Positions 15,785 through 23,478 of a stretch of 34,010 bases of DNA are shown piece by piece. Position numbers and translations under genes: made by a program. Source of the stretch: Candidatus Saccharimonadota bacterium. GTDB taxonomy: Bacteria > Patescibacteriota > Saccharimonadia > Saccharimonadales > EFPC-124. The stretch's first letter is position 1. Each line of letters opens with the position of its first letter. Where the stretch lies: positions 1 through 34,010 of the forward strand of contig JAEHDC010000026.1 in assembly GCA_016880595.1 (NCBI GenBank). Reading direction: 5' to 3'. The notes beneath the pieces were generated by a model, which had not been told where the DNA came from, searched no databases, and saw nothing but the letters and a program-made list of their open reading frames with translations.

Positions 15785-17189
15785 GGTTAAGCTCCTCAAT
15801 CTGCTTGGCTAAACTAAACAACTGTGCGTCGCTTTGCTGAGCGCCAATAATTTGCAAACCAATTGGCATGTTTGCTTGATCCTTGCCAGCAGGCACGCTA
15901 AATGCAGGCAGCCCGGCTAAGCTGGCCGAAACGGTCATAATATCAGCCAGATACATCTGTAAAGGATCATTAACGTTTTCCCCAAGCCTAAAGGCGGTGG
16001 TTGGCGCCACTGGGCCAATTAGCGCATCATATTTTTTAAAGGCATCAGTAAATTCGTTTATGAGCTTTGTACGCACAGTTTGCGCTTTACGATAATAGGC
16101 GTCGATGTAACCGCTGCTCAAAACGTAGGTGCCAATTAAGATACGGCGTTTATTTTCAGCGTTAAAGCCTTGGTCGCGACTTTGGCCGTATAACTCCTGT
16201 AAATCGCCGCGTTCCTCCGCGCTGTGCCCAAATTTTATGCCATCATAGCGCTGAAAATTGCTGCTAATTTCAGCTGGAACGACAATATAATAAACTGCCA
16301 GTCCCAAGCTGACCGACGGCAGACTCACCTCTTCAACGGCATAACCAGCCGCTTTAAGCTTTTCTGCCTGGGTCATGACGGATTTAGCAACTTCTGGCTG
16401 GACGCCGCCGTTTAAATATTCTTTAATTATGCCAATTTTTTTGGGACGGTCAGCAATAATTGGATAAAAGCTCTCTGGCTTTTTCAGAGTTGTAGAATCG
16501 CGCTCGTCGCGGCCAGCAATTACATCAAAAACTAGAGCGGCATCTTCTACGCAGCTCGCCAAAGGGCCAATTGTATCGGTGCTGCTGGCCATAGCAATTA
16601 CACCGTAGCGCGAAACTGCGCCATACGTTGGTTTAATTCCGACCACGCCGCAAAAACTGGCTGGTTGGCGAATTGAACCACCGGTATCTGTTCCCAAAGC
16701 AAATGGCACCAAGCCCAAAGCCACGGCTGCGGCCGATCCGCCCGAGCTTCCACCAGGCACGCATTTGGGATTGTGCGGATTTTTGGTTGCGCCAAAATCG
16801 CTGTTTTCAGTGCTGCCACCGTGAGCAAAGGCGTCCAGATTAGATTTGGCAACCAGAATTGCGCCAGCTGCTTCAAGCTTTTCTATGGCAGTTGCCTGAT
16901 ACGGCGCCTCAAAATTCTTTAGCATATTGCTAGCTGCGGTGGTTTTGGCACCAAAAGCCAGAAAGTTATCCTTGGCTATAAAGGGTATGCCAGCCAAGAT
17001 GCCAACGTCCTCATTATTTTTTAAACGCTGATCAATCTCGTCGGCGCGCTGTAACGCACGATCACGAAGCGTACTAATAACAGCATTAAACTCTTTGGCG
17101 GCTTCTATTTTTGCCAGTGCGTCTTCAATAATACTGCGCACAGTTGCGCCAGATTTAATTTTGTTTTTTATGTCGTCAATGGAAATCAT
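15777..17189 (-). CDS. gatA: Aspartyl/glutamyl-tRNA(Asn/Gln) amidotransferase subunit A
   Basis: A 470-residue amidase-signature protein. The Ser-cisSer-Lys triad can be placed: K73 in IAKDNF, S148 in PGGSSGGSAA and S172 in TDTGGSIRQP, with the spacing (75 and 24) of characterised GatA. It hydrolyses glutamine and channels ammonia to GatB. The start ATG overlaps the gatC stop by four bases. An intact triad and full length argue for an active enzyme. Confidence 0.97.
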   Translation of the reverse strand: MISIDDIKNKIKSGATVRSIIEDALAKIEAAKEFNAVISTLRDRALQRADEIDQRLKNNEDVGILAGIPFIAKDNFLAFGAKTTAASNMLKNFEAPYQATAIEKLEAAGAILVAKSNLDAFAHGGSTENSDFGATKNPHNPKCVPGGSSGGSAAAVALGLVPFALGTDTGGSIRQPASFCGVVGIKPTYGAVSRYGVIAMASSTDTIGPLASCVEDAALVFDVIAGRDERDSTTLKKPESFYPIIADRPKKIGIIKEYLNGGVQPEVAKSVMTQAEKLKAAGYAVEEVSLPSVSLGLAVYYIVVPAEISSNFQRYDGIKFGHSAEERGDLQELYGQSRDQGFNAENKRRILIGTYVLSSGYIDAYYRKAQTVRTKLINEFTDAFKKYDALIGPVAPTTAFRLGENVNDPLQMYLADIMTVSASLAGLPAFSVPAGKDQANMPIGLQIIGAQQSDAQLFSLAKQIEELNRG

Positions 17190-17476
17190 AGGACTTTTGG
17201 CACCTCAACAAACTCGCCGTTGGTTTTTGGCGCGTTAGCCAAAAGTTTTTCGCGGCTAGTTTTATAATCAATTATTTGGTCATCTCTGGTGATATTAATT
17301 AAGCCATTAACCTGGTAAGTCGGCTGCAAACCATCTGTATTTACCGAATCCAGCTGTTCCACATAGCCTAAGATCTCACTCAAATCTTTGGTAAATTTTT
17401 CTGCCTCGTCGTCAGTGATTGCGATTTTTGCCAACGCAGCCACATACTTAACGTCATCTTTAGAAATTTGTGTCAT
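17186..17476 (-). CDS. gatC: Aspartyl/glutamyl-tRNA(Asn/Gln) amidotransferase subunit C
   Basis: A 96-residue GatC: DVKYVAALAKIAITDDEAEKFTKDLSEILGYVEQLDSVNTDGLQPTYQVNGL followed by LLANAPKTNGEFVEVPKVL, the classic end. GatC wraps around GatA and stabilises the complex. It is the first gene of the operon. The start is ATG 17476, nine bases after an extended -10 (TGCTATACT), which leaves almost no leader and no Shine-Dalgarno. Confidence 0.96.
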   Translation of the reverse strand: MTQISKDDVKYVAALAKIAITDDEAEKFTKDLSEILGYVEQLDSVNTDGLQPTYQVNGLINITRDDQIIDYKTSREKLLANAPKTNGEFVEVPKVL

Positions 17477-17485
17477 GCTAACAAA

Positions 17486-17491
17486 AGTATA
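17486..17491 (-). promoter_or_regulatory. Extended -10 (TGCTATACT) of the gatCAB operon
   Basis: On the minus strand TGC precedes TATACT nine bases upstream of the gatC ATG. Transcription would start two or three bases before the codon. The same box occurs before the next gene upstream. Confidence 0.5.
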
Positions 17492-17515
17492 GCAAACTTT
17501 GGCTGGATATTCTAT

Positions 17516-18337
17516 CTAATAATAACTGTCGTAAAGATCTTGATAGTAATCCTGGTAATATTGGTCATCGTAATTGTAATAATCGGAATCATAGTAGTTA
17601 CTATCATCCGTTGTGTTTGTGCTGTCGGTGCTCTCCAGATCAACACTGCCGTCGTGCATTACTACTATTGCGGTTATGAACAGCGCGAGTACAATCGCTG
17701 CCGAAATAACAGATGTGACCATGCAGAACATCCGACCTTTATCATAGCCTTTTATTAGCTTGAATAGGTAGCCAATAATGGCGGCAAAAGTAATTAGCGT
17801 TAATGCGGCTGGCAAGAATGAAGTTAAGTACATATTCCCAATCTCAGCGCTTGTTACGCCAATTAGCGCAAATGATGCCAAGATTACATAGACCATTTGG
17901 ACCATACTACAGATTACAGTTATGCCAGAAACAGCCATTGCAATGTAAATTGGAACTTTAAACTTTTGAGTTTCTGCATAACCCTTGCGCTTTTGCCATT
18001 CGGCGCGCGTGCGACGGTCAAGAATAACAAGGATAGGCACTAAAACAATTTGGGCCGCAACAAAGCCCAACGAAGCCATAACTTCTAAGTATTTAAGTGT
18101 ACTAGAATAGCTGGAGTCAATAATGCTTGTTAACATGCCAGAGAAGCTACTCGTACCAGTCCAAATGCTTATGGCAATCCAGAACGAGATTAATATTAGA
18201 GCTGGAATTATAACAACTAATGTCATATGAGCAACGTGCTCGAGCGTCAAAAAAGTTGATCCGCTCAGCAGCTTCTTAAAAAATCCGCTACTCACACTTG
18301 GCGCTTCAACAATTTCGCTTTTCTTTGCAGAGTCCAT
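17516..18337 (-). CDS. Polytopic membrane protein with a Tyr/Asp-rich C-terminal tail
   Basis: The track starts at 18373, but that ATG overlaps an extended -10 box (TGCTATACT); ATG 18337, with AAAGGA upstream, is the better start and gives 273 residues. About six membrane helices follow a polar head, with a cytoplasmic loop VILDRRTRAEWQKRKGYAETQKFK. The C-terminus is low-complexity and made mainly of Tyr, Asp, Asn and Gln (DSNYYDSDYYNYDDQYYQDYYQ), about 35 residues long. Such tails can mediate multivalent contacts or surface adhesion; neither is shown here. I do not recognise the membrane domain family. It appears to have its own promoter. Confidence 0.75.
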   Translation of the reverse strand: MDSAKKSEIVEAPSVSSGFFKKLLSGSTFLTLEHVAHMTLVVIIPALILISFWIAISIWTGTSSFSGMLTSIIDSSYSSTLKYLEVMASLGFVAAQIVLVPILVILDRRTRAEWQKRKGYAETQKFKVPIYIAMAVSGITVICSMVQMVYVILASFALIGVTSAEIGNMYLTSFLPAALTLITFAAIIGYLFKLIKGYDKGRMFCMVTSVISAAIVLALFITAIVVMHDGSVDLESTDSTNTTDDSNYYDSDYYNYDDQYYQDYYQDLYDSYY

Positions 18338-18360
18338 AAGCTTTTTTCCTTTACTTAAAT

Positions 18361-18369
18361 GGAAGTATA
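18361..18369 (-). promoter_or_regulatory. Extended -10 (TGCTATACT) before the Tyr-rich membrane protein gene
   Basis: TGCTATACT on the minus strand lies about 25 bases before ATG 18337 and overlaps the upstream ATG at 18373, which argues against that start. It is identical to the gatC -10 element. Confidence 0.5.
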
Positions 18370-18400
18370 GCATAGAACGAAAAGAATTTTGAGCCTTAAT

Positions 18401-20371
18401 TTATTGGCTAGATTTATTTTTTAAATCGGCAATTATATCGCGTAGCTCAGCCGCAGCTTCAAACTGTAGGTTGGCGGCCGCAAGTTCCATTTCCGCGGTC
18501 AGATCCTTAATAACTCGACCGATATCTTCTTTTGGAATTTTATCAATGTCGCGCTTGGCCATTTGCGCCTCTTTTGGAATCACCGCCCGCAAACCCTCAT
18601 CAATCTCTTTGTTGATACCGCGCGGCGTGATGTTGTATTTGCGGTTGTAGTCTTGCTGGATTTTGCGCCGGCGCGTGGTTTCGTCAATAGTTAGTTGCAT
18701 GCTTTTTGTGATTGTGTCGGCGTACATAATTACGTGGCCTTCCTGATGGCGAGCGGCGCGCCCAACAGTTTGGATTAGCGCTGGCGCCGAGCGCAAGAAG
18801 CCTTCTTTGTCGGCGTCCATAATTGCCACCAAACTGACCTCTGGCAAGTCTAAGCCTTCGCGCAGCAGATTGATTCCAACTAGAACATCGTAGACACCAA
18901 GACGCAAATCACGCAAGATGTCCGTCCGTTCCAAAGTATCAACATCAGAATGCAAATACGCTGTTTTGATACCAAGCTCAACTAAATATTCTGTTAGATC
19001 CTCAGCCATTCGCTTAGTAAGCGTAGTAACCAACACGCGCTGGTTTTTATCTGTTGTAGCTCTAATTTCAGCTACGAGGTCATCAATTTGCCCGGCAATT
19101 TTGCGCACCTCAATTGGCGGATCAAGCAGGCCGGTTGGACGGATAACTTGCTGGATTGGCTCGCCGCTGCGGCTAAGCTCATACTCCGCCGGCGTAGCGC
19201 TAACATAGATCGCCTGGTTGATATGGCGCTCAAATTCTGTAAAAGTTAGAGGCCGATTATCAAAAGCGCTTGGCAACCTAAAGCCGTAATCCACCAAAAT
19301 CTCCTTGCGCGCGCGATCGCCATTATACATGCTGCGCACCTGAGGCAAAGACATGTGGCTTTCATCTACAATCAGCAAAAAATCATCCGGGAAATAATCC
19401 AACAGCGTGGCTGGCTGCTCGCCTGGAGCGCGGTTTGTAAGATAGCGGCTGTAGTTTTCGATACCTTTTACAAAACCGGTTTCTTCCAGCATCTCGAGGT
19501 CAAACTTGGTTCGTTGTTCAAGCCGCTGAGCCTCCAACAGCCTATCTTGGCTCTTGAACCATTTTACCCGCTCCTCGGATTCATTGCGAATTTTTTCAAT
19601 TGCCAGCTTGAGCTTTTCCTGCGGCGTAACATAATGCGAACCAGGAAAAATTGTAACAGAATCCATTTGTTTGATAATCTCACCGGTCAGCGGGTCAATA
19701 TTGGTAATACGCTCAATTTCATCGCCAAAGAACTCAACGCGATAAGCCGTTTCATCGCCTGCCGGGAAAACGTCAACCACGTCACCGCGCACACGAAAGG
19801 TGCTGCGATGAAAGTCAATATCGTTGCGCTGATACTGTATATCACTGAGCCAGCGCAAAAATTTGTCCTGCTGACGTTGCTCGCCAACTTTTACGGTAAT
19901 TGCCATCTGCCCGTAGTCTTCAACTGAACCAATGCCATAAATGCAGCTCACACTGGCCACAATTAAAGTATCGCGCCGAGTCAAAAGCGCGCTAGTGGCA
20001 GCATGGCGCAAACGGTCAATTTCTTCATTGATTTTGCTGTCCTTCTCTATATAAACATCGCTGCTAGCAATGTACGCTTCTGGCTGATAATAATCAAAGT
20101 AACTAACAAAGTAGTGCACAGCTGCCTCTGGAAAAAACTGCTTAAACTCGCTGTAAAGCTGAGCGGCCAGAGTTTTGTTGTGACATAAAACCAAAGTTGG
20201 AACCTGGCGCTTTGCTACAATATTTGCCATGGTAAACGTCTTGCCCGAACCTGTCACACCAAGCAGGGTCTGCTCTTTTTTGCCAGATTTTAAACCAGCC
20301 TCAAGCTTCTCTATTGCCTGCGGCTGATCGCCAGTTGGTTGGTACTTGGTGACAAGTTTGAATTTATCCAT
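18401..20371 (-). CDS. uvrB: UvrABC system protein B
   Basis: A 656-residue UvrB. Walker A is GVTGSGKT (38-45), the beta-hairpin region is [26 protein letters not shown] (about 93-118), the DEAD-type box is DESH, and helicase motifs [25 protein letters not shown] and QTVGRAARH follow. The C-terminal UVR domain ([26 protein letters not shown]) that recruits UvrC is intact. It verifies damage loaded by UvrA and positions UvrC in nucleotide excision repair. ATG 20371 lies seven bases after TACAAT, so the mRNA should be leaderless. It diverges from a lipoprotein gene. Confidence 0.98.
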   Translation of the reverse strand: MDKFKLVTKYQPTGDQPQAIEKLEAGLKSGKKEQTLLGVTGSGKTFTMANIVAKRQVPTLVLCHNKTLAAQLYSEFKQFFPEAAVHYFVSYFDYYQPEAYIASSDVYIEKDSKINEEIDRLRHAATSALLTRRDTLIVASVSCIYGIGSVEDYGQMAITVKVGEQRQQDKFLRWLSDIQYQRNDIDFHRSTFRVRGDVVDVFPAGDETAYRVEFFGDEIERITNIDPLTGEIIKQMDSVTIFPGSHYVTPQEKLKLAIEKIRNESEERVKWFKSQDRLLEAQRLEQRTKFDLEMLEETGFVKGIENYSRYLTNRAPGEQPATLLDYFPDDFLLIVDESHMSLPQVRSMYNGDRARKEILVDYGFRLPSAFDNRPLTFTEFERHINQAIYVSATPAEYELSRSGEPIQQVIRPTGLLDPPIEVRKIAGQIDDLVAEIRATTDKNQRVLVTTLTKRMAEDLTEYLVELGIKTAYLHSDVDTLERTDILRDLRLGVYDVLVGINLLREGLDLPEVSLVAIMDADKEGFLRSAPALIQTVGRAARHQEGHVIMYADTITKSMQLTIDETTRRRKIQQDYNRKYNITPRGINKEIDEGLRAVIPKEAQMAKRDIDKIPKEDIGRVIKDLTAEMELAAANLQFEAAAELRDIIADLKNKSSQ

Positions 20372-20375
20372 TGTT

Positions 20376-20481
20376 TATATTGTAACATATGTGTAGCGCA
20401 CAGCGCACATCTACTCAGGCGCTAGCGAACCGTAAAATCGCCGTTGCCGTTGCAGTTTATAACATTTTATGTTACAATATA
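20376..20481. promoter_or_regulatory. Divergent promoter pair uvrB/lipoprotein with a 14-bp inverted repeat
   Basis: TATATTGTAACATA (20376-20389) and TATGTTACAATATA (20468-20481) are perfect reverse complements. Each contains a TGTTACAAT extended -10, one facing uvrB and one facing the lipoprotein gene. The plus promoter also has TTGCAG (20450-20455) 17 bases upstream of TACAAT (20473-20478). The uvrB copy is spaced for leaderless initiation, the other for a 30-base leader. The identity runs beyond the -10 hexamers, so a shared regulator is possible. Confidence 0.55.
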
Positions 20482-20507
20482 CCAATCCTACATATCCGGA
20501 GGTAACA

Positions 20508-20942
20508 ATGCGCCGTTTGGTATCTTTACTGCTGCTTCTGACGCTCGGTCTTACAGGTTGTCGTGAGGGAGCAAGTACATCAAATGATAATCAAACAGGT
20601 GAAGGAATTTCGGTCTCAAGCCGGTATGACCTCTTAATCACTGCGCTCAACGATAATGGCTGGGCTAAGGTGGACAAGACCAAGGTTGGAGAAGGTGCTA
20701 GCGTAGCGGTCCGAACCGAAGTAAAAGACTATACCGTTGTAATTGACCTGGTTACGAGTGAACCGGTCAGCTATGCGATCCTTTCCGTAAACGGTTGCTC
20801 GCGACCGTTTAACGGCGAGGCAATAGCATTACAAAATCCTGATTTGACTCTTTCTGAGCTTGAATCTATCTTGAGCCGCGTTTCGCCTAGTAATTTTGTT
20901 GGCTGTCCAGGGGATGATTCTTCTTCTGGCTCGGATTTGTAG
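20508..20942 (+). CDS. Small secreted lipoprotein, unknown
   Basis: The true start is ATG 20508, five bases after GGAGGT, not the track start at 20469, which precedes the -10 box. This gives 144 residues, with a signal peptide MRRLVSLLLLLTLGLTGC ending in a lipobox (LTGC), so Cys18 is the lipidated residue. The mature part has a Ser/Asn-rich linker and a compact domain (SSRYDLLITALNDNGWAKVDKTK...VVIDLVTSEPVSYAILSVNGCSRPF) with two further cysteines and an acidic/Ser tail. No family recognised. It should sit on the outer face of the membrane. Confidence 0.8.
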   Translation: MRRLVSLLLLLTLGLTGCREGASTSNDNQTGEGISVSSRYDLLITALNDNGWAKVDKTKVGEGASVAVRTEVKDYTVVIDLVTSEPVSYAILSVNGCSRPFNGEAIALQNPDLTLSELESILSRVSPSNFVGCPGDDSSSGSDL

Positions 20943-20949
20943 GACTAAT

Positions 20950-20976
20950 GTGGGGCGGCGCGAGTCGTCGTCCCAC
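20950..20976. terminator. Strong hairpin between convergent genes
   Basis: GTGGGGCGGCG pairs with CGTCGTCCCAC over 11 positions (two G-U) around a five-base loop. It lies eight bases after the lipoprotein stop and 18 bases from the stop of the convergent LOG gene, so it may serve both. No U-run is present on either side. Confidence 0.6.
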
Positions 20977-20993
20977 TACAAAAAATTTGTGGT

Positions 20994-21596
20994 TTATCCA
21001 CTACCCAATTTTCGCGGTCGTTTCTCCAAGCTCGAAATCTCATCTTTAATATCTGCATAAGCCTTGTCTATATGCTCGATAACTTGTTTTACAATGCGGT
21101 CAGGGTCCGTGTCATACAATATTTTTATCGATTTATCAACCTGCAAACGCTCCATGACGGTTGGAATAAAATCCGCCAAACCACCACTGCCAAGCAGCAC
21201 AGCGCAAAATTTATGACCAACAACCGCAGTAGAAAACTCGTGCATACTACCAATGCTTCCGCCAATATTTATGACTGCGTCACTTGATCTAACCAAATAT
21301 ACATCGCGACCAACATAGTCCATGTTCGTAAAATTTATATAATCAAACTCCTTAACCGGCAAGCGATATGATCTTACGTGCTCTTTATAGTTTGCTGCCG
21401 GTGAGTAACCAACCGACAATCCACCGTTATCTTTTGCGCCGCGCGCTGCATACTGCGGCAAGCCGGTTGTCGCCCCTGTTAAAAGCGTGTGGCCGCTTTT
21501 TGCAATTGCAGCACCAACAGCGTAGGCTAGCAAGCTTGAGCTTTCTGCTGAAGCACCAGCATGTGCACCAGAAACGCAAATTTGGTATTTACTCAA
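20994..21596 (-). CDS. LOG-family-like Rossmann-fold protein
   Basis: A 200-residue protein. It opens QICVSGAHAG, continues with HTLLTGATTGLPQYAARGAKDNGGLSVGYSP and has GGSIGSMHEF near residue 115, which corresponds to the PGGxGTxxE nucleotide-binding motif of LOG/TIGR00725-type proteins. LOG enzymes release bases from nucleoside 5'-monophosphates; the first G-G-x-G-T residues are altered here (GGSIGS), so activity is uncertain. Translation begins at a TTG preceded by GAGGAG. It follows the 409-aa gene by 19 bases and is probably co-transcribed with it. Confidence 0.75.
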   Translation of the reverse strand: MSKYQICVSGAHAGASAESSSLLAYAVGAAIAKSGHTLLTGATTGLPQYAARGAKDNGGLSVGYSPAANYKEHVRSYRLPVKEFDYINFTNMDYVGRDVYLVRSSDAVINIGGSIGSMHEFSTAVVGHKFCAVLLGSGGLADFIPTVMERLQVDKSIKILYDTDPDRIVKQVIEHIDKAYADIKDEISSLEKRPRKLGSG

Positions 21597-21615
21597 GTTA
21601 ATCTCCTCATATTTG

Positions 21616-22845
21616 TTATAAAACCTCAGGCGCTATCATATCATTATTTAGCTTGGCTAAAACTTGATTCTTTAGTAAATCCTGCCCCATGTATCTTGCA
21701 AAAATTTCGTTCCACAAACTTTCGCGGAAATGATAAACAATTCTATCACCATACGAAACATTGTTTGCATACGCCGCCAAAACGTCTAGCATGTTTAGCG
21801 AGACCGGCCGGCCGTCATGCATAACTCCTACAAAATCCAACCCTTGCCAAAATTTAAAAGCCGGATCAATTTTGCAAAGAGTCTCTTCGGCCGTGCGCCA
21901 ATGCAAATCTTCTGGCTGGACATGAGGCTCAAAAATCTCTGGATGATGTTTCTCATCCAGCTTGCCAAAGTAGCGCTGAATCACGCGCCAATGAATATGC
22001 TGGCCAGCAAAAACATCTTGGATTGGCGGATCGGCAATAAGTGTATCTGCCACAATTTGGCCAAAGCCACTCTTTACTTGCTGCATTTTAAAGAACGAGC
22101 TATAGAGCTTAATCTCGTTTATGTAATGGAGCAAAAGCGCAAAATCCCACAAAATTGTGCCAGGAGTATATTTTTCTTTTCTTGGAAGTAGCAGCACCAC
22201 TCCAAGCTCTTTTAAATGAGTGACATTGTGGCGCTTCATGACAATAAAAGGCGCAGCCAAGTCTTGCCATGGATCAGTTGGCATTGTTACCACCTCAATA
22301 TTACGCGTTTCAAAATCGCTAGGCATAAGGCTTGAATAAGTGGCATTAAATTTCTCCAGCCATTGCGGCGACTCAACAAAGCGCATGGCTCCATAAATTT
22401 GCGCAATATTTTCCCGCTTTAACATGCTTTTAACTGAACGGTATCCAAGCGCTTTCATTACGGCGCGTGGCGGATTTTTGCAGATCAACTCTTTGGCAAC
22501 GCACTTTTTTACTACCCAAACTCTTTGCAAACCTTGTACTTTTTTAATAGTAGCGCACATCTGCGCTAGAATCTTCTCCGCAGGCATGTTGTAATTTGCA
22601 CCAATTTTAGTAGTAAAAATCTCATCATGTCTGCCGACCGTTGCTAGCAAAGCATGGTATAGCTCCTCACCAGTAGTATCTCTTGCATCCAATTGCATTT
22701 TTTGAATAGCTTGCATTGAACTCTGCCGAATATCGGCGATCAAAGCCACATCCACGCCTTGCTTGTGGCTAATCTCCTCGAGCTGGCTCAATGTTTTATC
22801 AAGCATCGGCGTCCTTGCTCCCAAAAGTTTACTCAAAAATGACAT
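21616..22845 (-). CDS. Unknown 409-residue protein
   Basis: I do not recognise this protein. It has no signal peptide and no clear membrane helix. The N-terminus (MSFLSKLLGARTPMLDKTLSQLEEISHKQG) is helical and charged; the middle contains RVWVVKKCVAKELICKNPPRAVMKALGYRS; the C-terminal third is His/Trp-rich (HIHWRVIQRYFGKLDEKHHPEIFEPHVQPEDLHW) and could hold a metal or active site. It is transcribed from an extended -10 (TGTTAAAAT, 22856-22861) about 10 bases before the start region, divergent from the structured non-coding region. The downstream LOG-like gene is in the same unit. Confidence 0.75.
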   Translation of the reverse strand: MSFLSKLLGARTPMLDKTLSQLEEISHKQGVDVALIADIRQSSMQAIQKMQLDARDTTGEELYHALLATVGRHDEIFTTKIGANYNMPAEKILAQMCATIKKVQGLQRVWVVKKCVAKELICKNPPRAVMKALGYRSVKSMLKRENIAQIYGAMRFVESPQWLEKFNATYSSLMPSDFETRNIEVVTMPTDPWQDLAAPFIVMKRHNVTHLKELGVVLLLPRKEKYTPGTILWDFALLLHYINEIKLYSSFFKMQQVKSGFGQIVADTLIADPPIQDVFAGQHIHWRVIQRYFGKLDEKHHPEIFEPHVQPEDLHWRTAEETLCKIDPAFKFWQGLDFVGVMHDGRPVSLNMLDVLAAYANNVSYGDRIVYHFRESLWNEIFARYMGQDLLKNQVLAKLNNDMIAPEVL

Positions 22846-22855
22846 AACTATTATT

Positions 22856-22861
22856 ATTTTA
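22856..22861 (-). promoter_or_regulatory. Extended -10 (TGTTAAAAT) of the 409-aa gene
   Basis: On the minus strand TATGTTAAAATAATA resembles the TATGTTACAATATA boxes at uvrB and the lipoprotein gene. It ends ten bases before ATG 22845. Confidence 0.5.
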
Positions 22862-22886
22862 ACATAAGCGATAAATTTTTATTAAT

Positions 22887-22997
22887 ACCTGAGTCTCAAA
22901 ACCCACCTTTCTAGCGCAACATCTGCCTTCCCGGCAGACTGAACCACTTTTGTGGCGAGGGTTGTTGCGACAAAAAGGAAGGTTTTGAGATTCAGGT
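22887..22997 (+). repeat. Inverted repeat closing a three-way-junction domain
   Basis: The 17-base arms at 22887-22903 and 22981-22997 pair completely with one G-U, and weaker pairing continues on both sides. Inside lie CGCAACA/TGTTGCG (22915-22921 with 22963-22969), the hairpin TCTGCC-TTCCC-GGCAGA (22922-22938) and CCAC-TTTT-GTGG (22944-22955). This is the 5' domain of the candidate RNA; a miniature inverted-repeat element is the alternative. Confidence 0.6.
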
Positions 22998-23431
22998 TTA
23001 CTAATATATTGACAACCATAGCCAGCTGAGTTAAAGTATTAACAACTCCGCAGAAATTGCGGTATCGGTAATTGCGGAACGCGCATTGCCGGTGCCTGCC
23101 TTCGCGGAACTTGTTGTATCGTGCCACGGTGCAGCAACAAGATGCCGCTATTATGTGGCATCTTTCACAGGGCGTAATTGCGTAGATTTGGGCTTGCTCA
23201 AGTCTATTCAATTAATCTTTGCTATGACTCGGGGCTATGGGGTAAGTCCCAGGGAGGGGTACGTAGCAGAGAACCGCCCAAAGCGGCTCTTCCGGAAGCC
23301 GGTCAATAATGCAGCCATTTGCCGTTCTAAAGCGGCACCAATGGCAGCAATCTGGGCGCTTGCCACGTAATGGCATGGCGAATGTTAAATTAAAATTGGT
23401 TCCAGTTCCCGTAGGAATCAAGCATTTGCCA

Positions 23432-23478
23432 GGGGAGTGGTGCGTTGCCCGACGTATCACTCCCCACTTATTTTTTAT
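23432..23478 (+). terminator. Strong intrinsic terminator of the candidate ncRNA
   Basis: GGGGAGTG (23432-23439) pairs with CACTCCCC (23458-23465), extended by TGCGT/ACGTA inside, and is followed by ACTTATTTTTTAT. The U-rich tract occurs only on the plus strand and overlaps the stop codon of the convergent kinase gene. It shows that something is transcribed left to right through 22.9-23.4 kb. Confidence 0.8.

Larger units (their letters stand above)
22880..23478 (+). ncRNA. Candidate large structured non-coding RNA (about 590 nt)
   Basis: No convincing protein gene fits 22846-23474; the listed ORFs of 82-109 codons are on both strands, overlap and lack family features. The region is dense with stems: a 17-bp outer stem ACCTGAGTCTCAAAACC/GGTTTTGAGATTCAGGT (22887-22903 with 22981-22997) closing a three-way junction, CCGCA/TGCGG (23048-23062), CGGTAATTGCG/CGCGCATTGCCG (23066-23091), TTGTTG/CAACAA (23111-23140), GATGCCGC/GTGGCATC (23141-23162), AGAACCGC/GCGGCTCT (23270-23290), TGCCA/TGGCA (23361-23375). 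It ends in a strong plus-strand terminator, which fixes the direction. RNase P, tmRNA and SRP signatures were looked for and not found. The 5' end is a guess; a weak TATTAA at about 22880 could be its -10. Confidence 0.55.

Noticed and set aside
22882-23460. ORFs of 82-109 codons on both strands
   Set aside because: They overlap each other and the stems, lack ribosome binding sites and domains, and have Cys/Arg-rich unnatural composition.
22880-23478. RNase P RNA, tmRNA or SRP RNA identity for the structured region
   Set aside because: GGTAAGTCC near 23241 resembles the RNase P core loosely, but the partner ACAGAA element is not at the required distance; no tRNA-like CCA end or SRP loop is seen.
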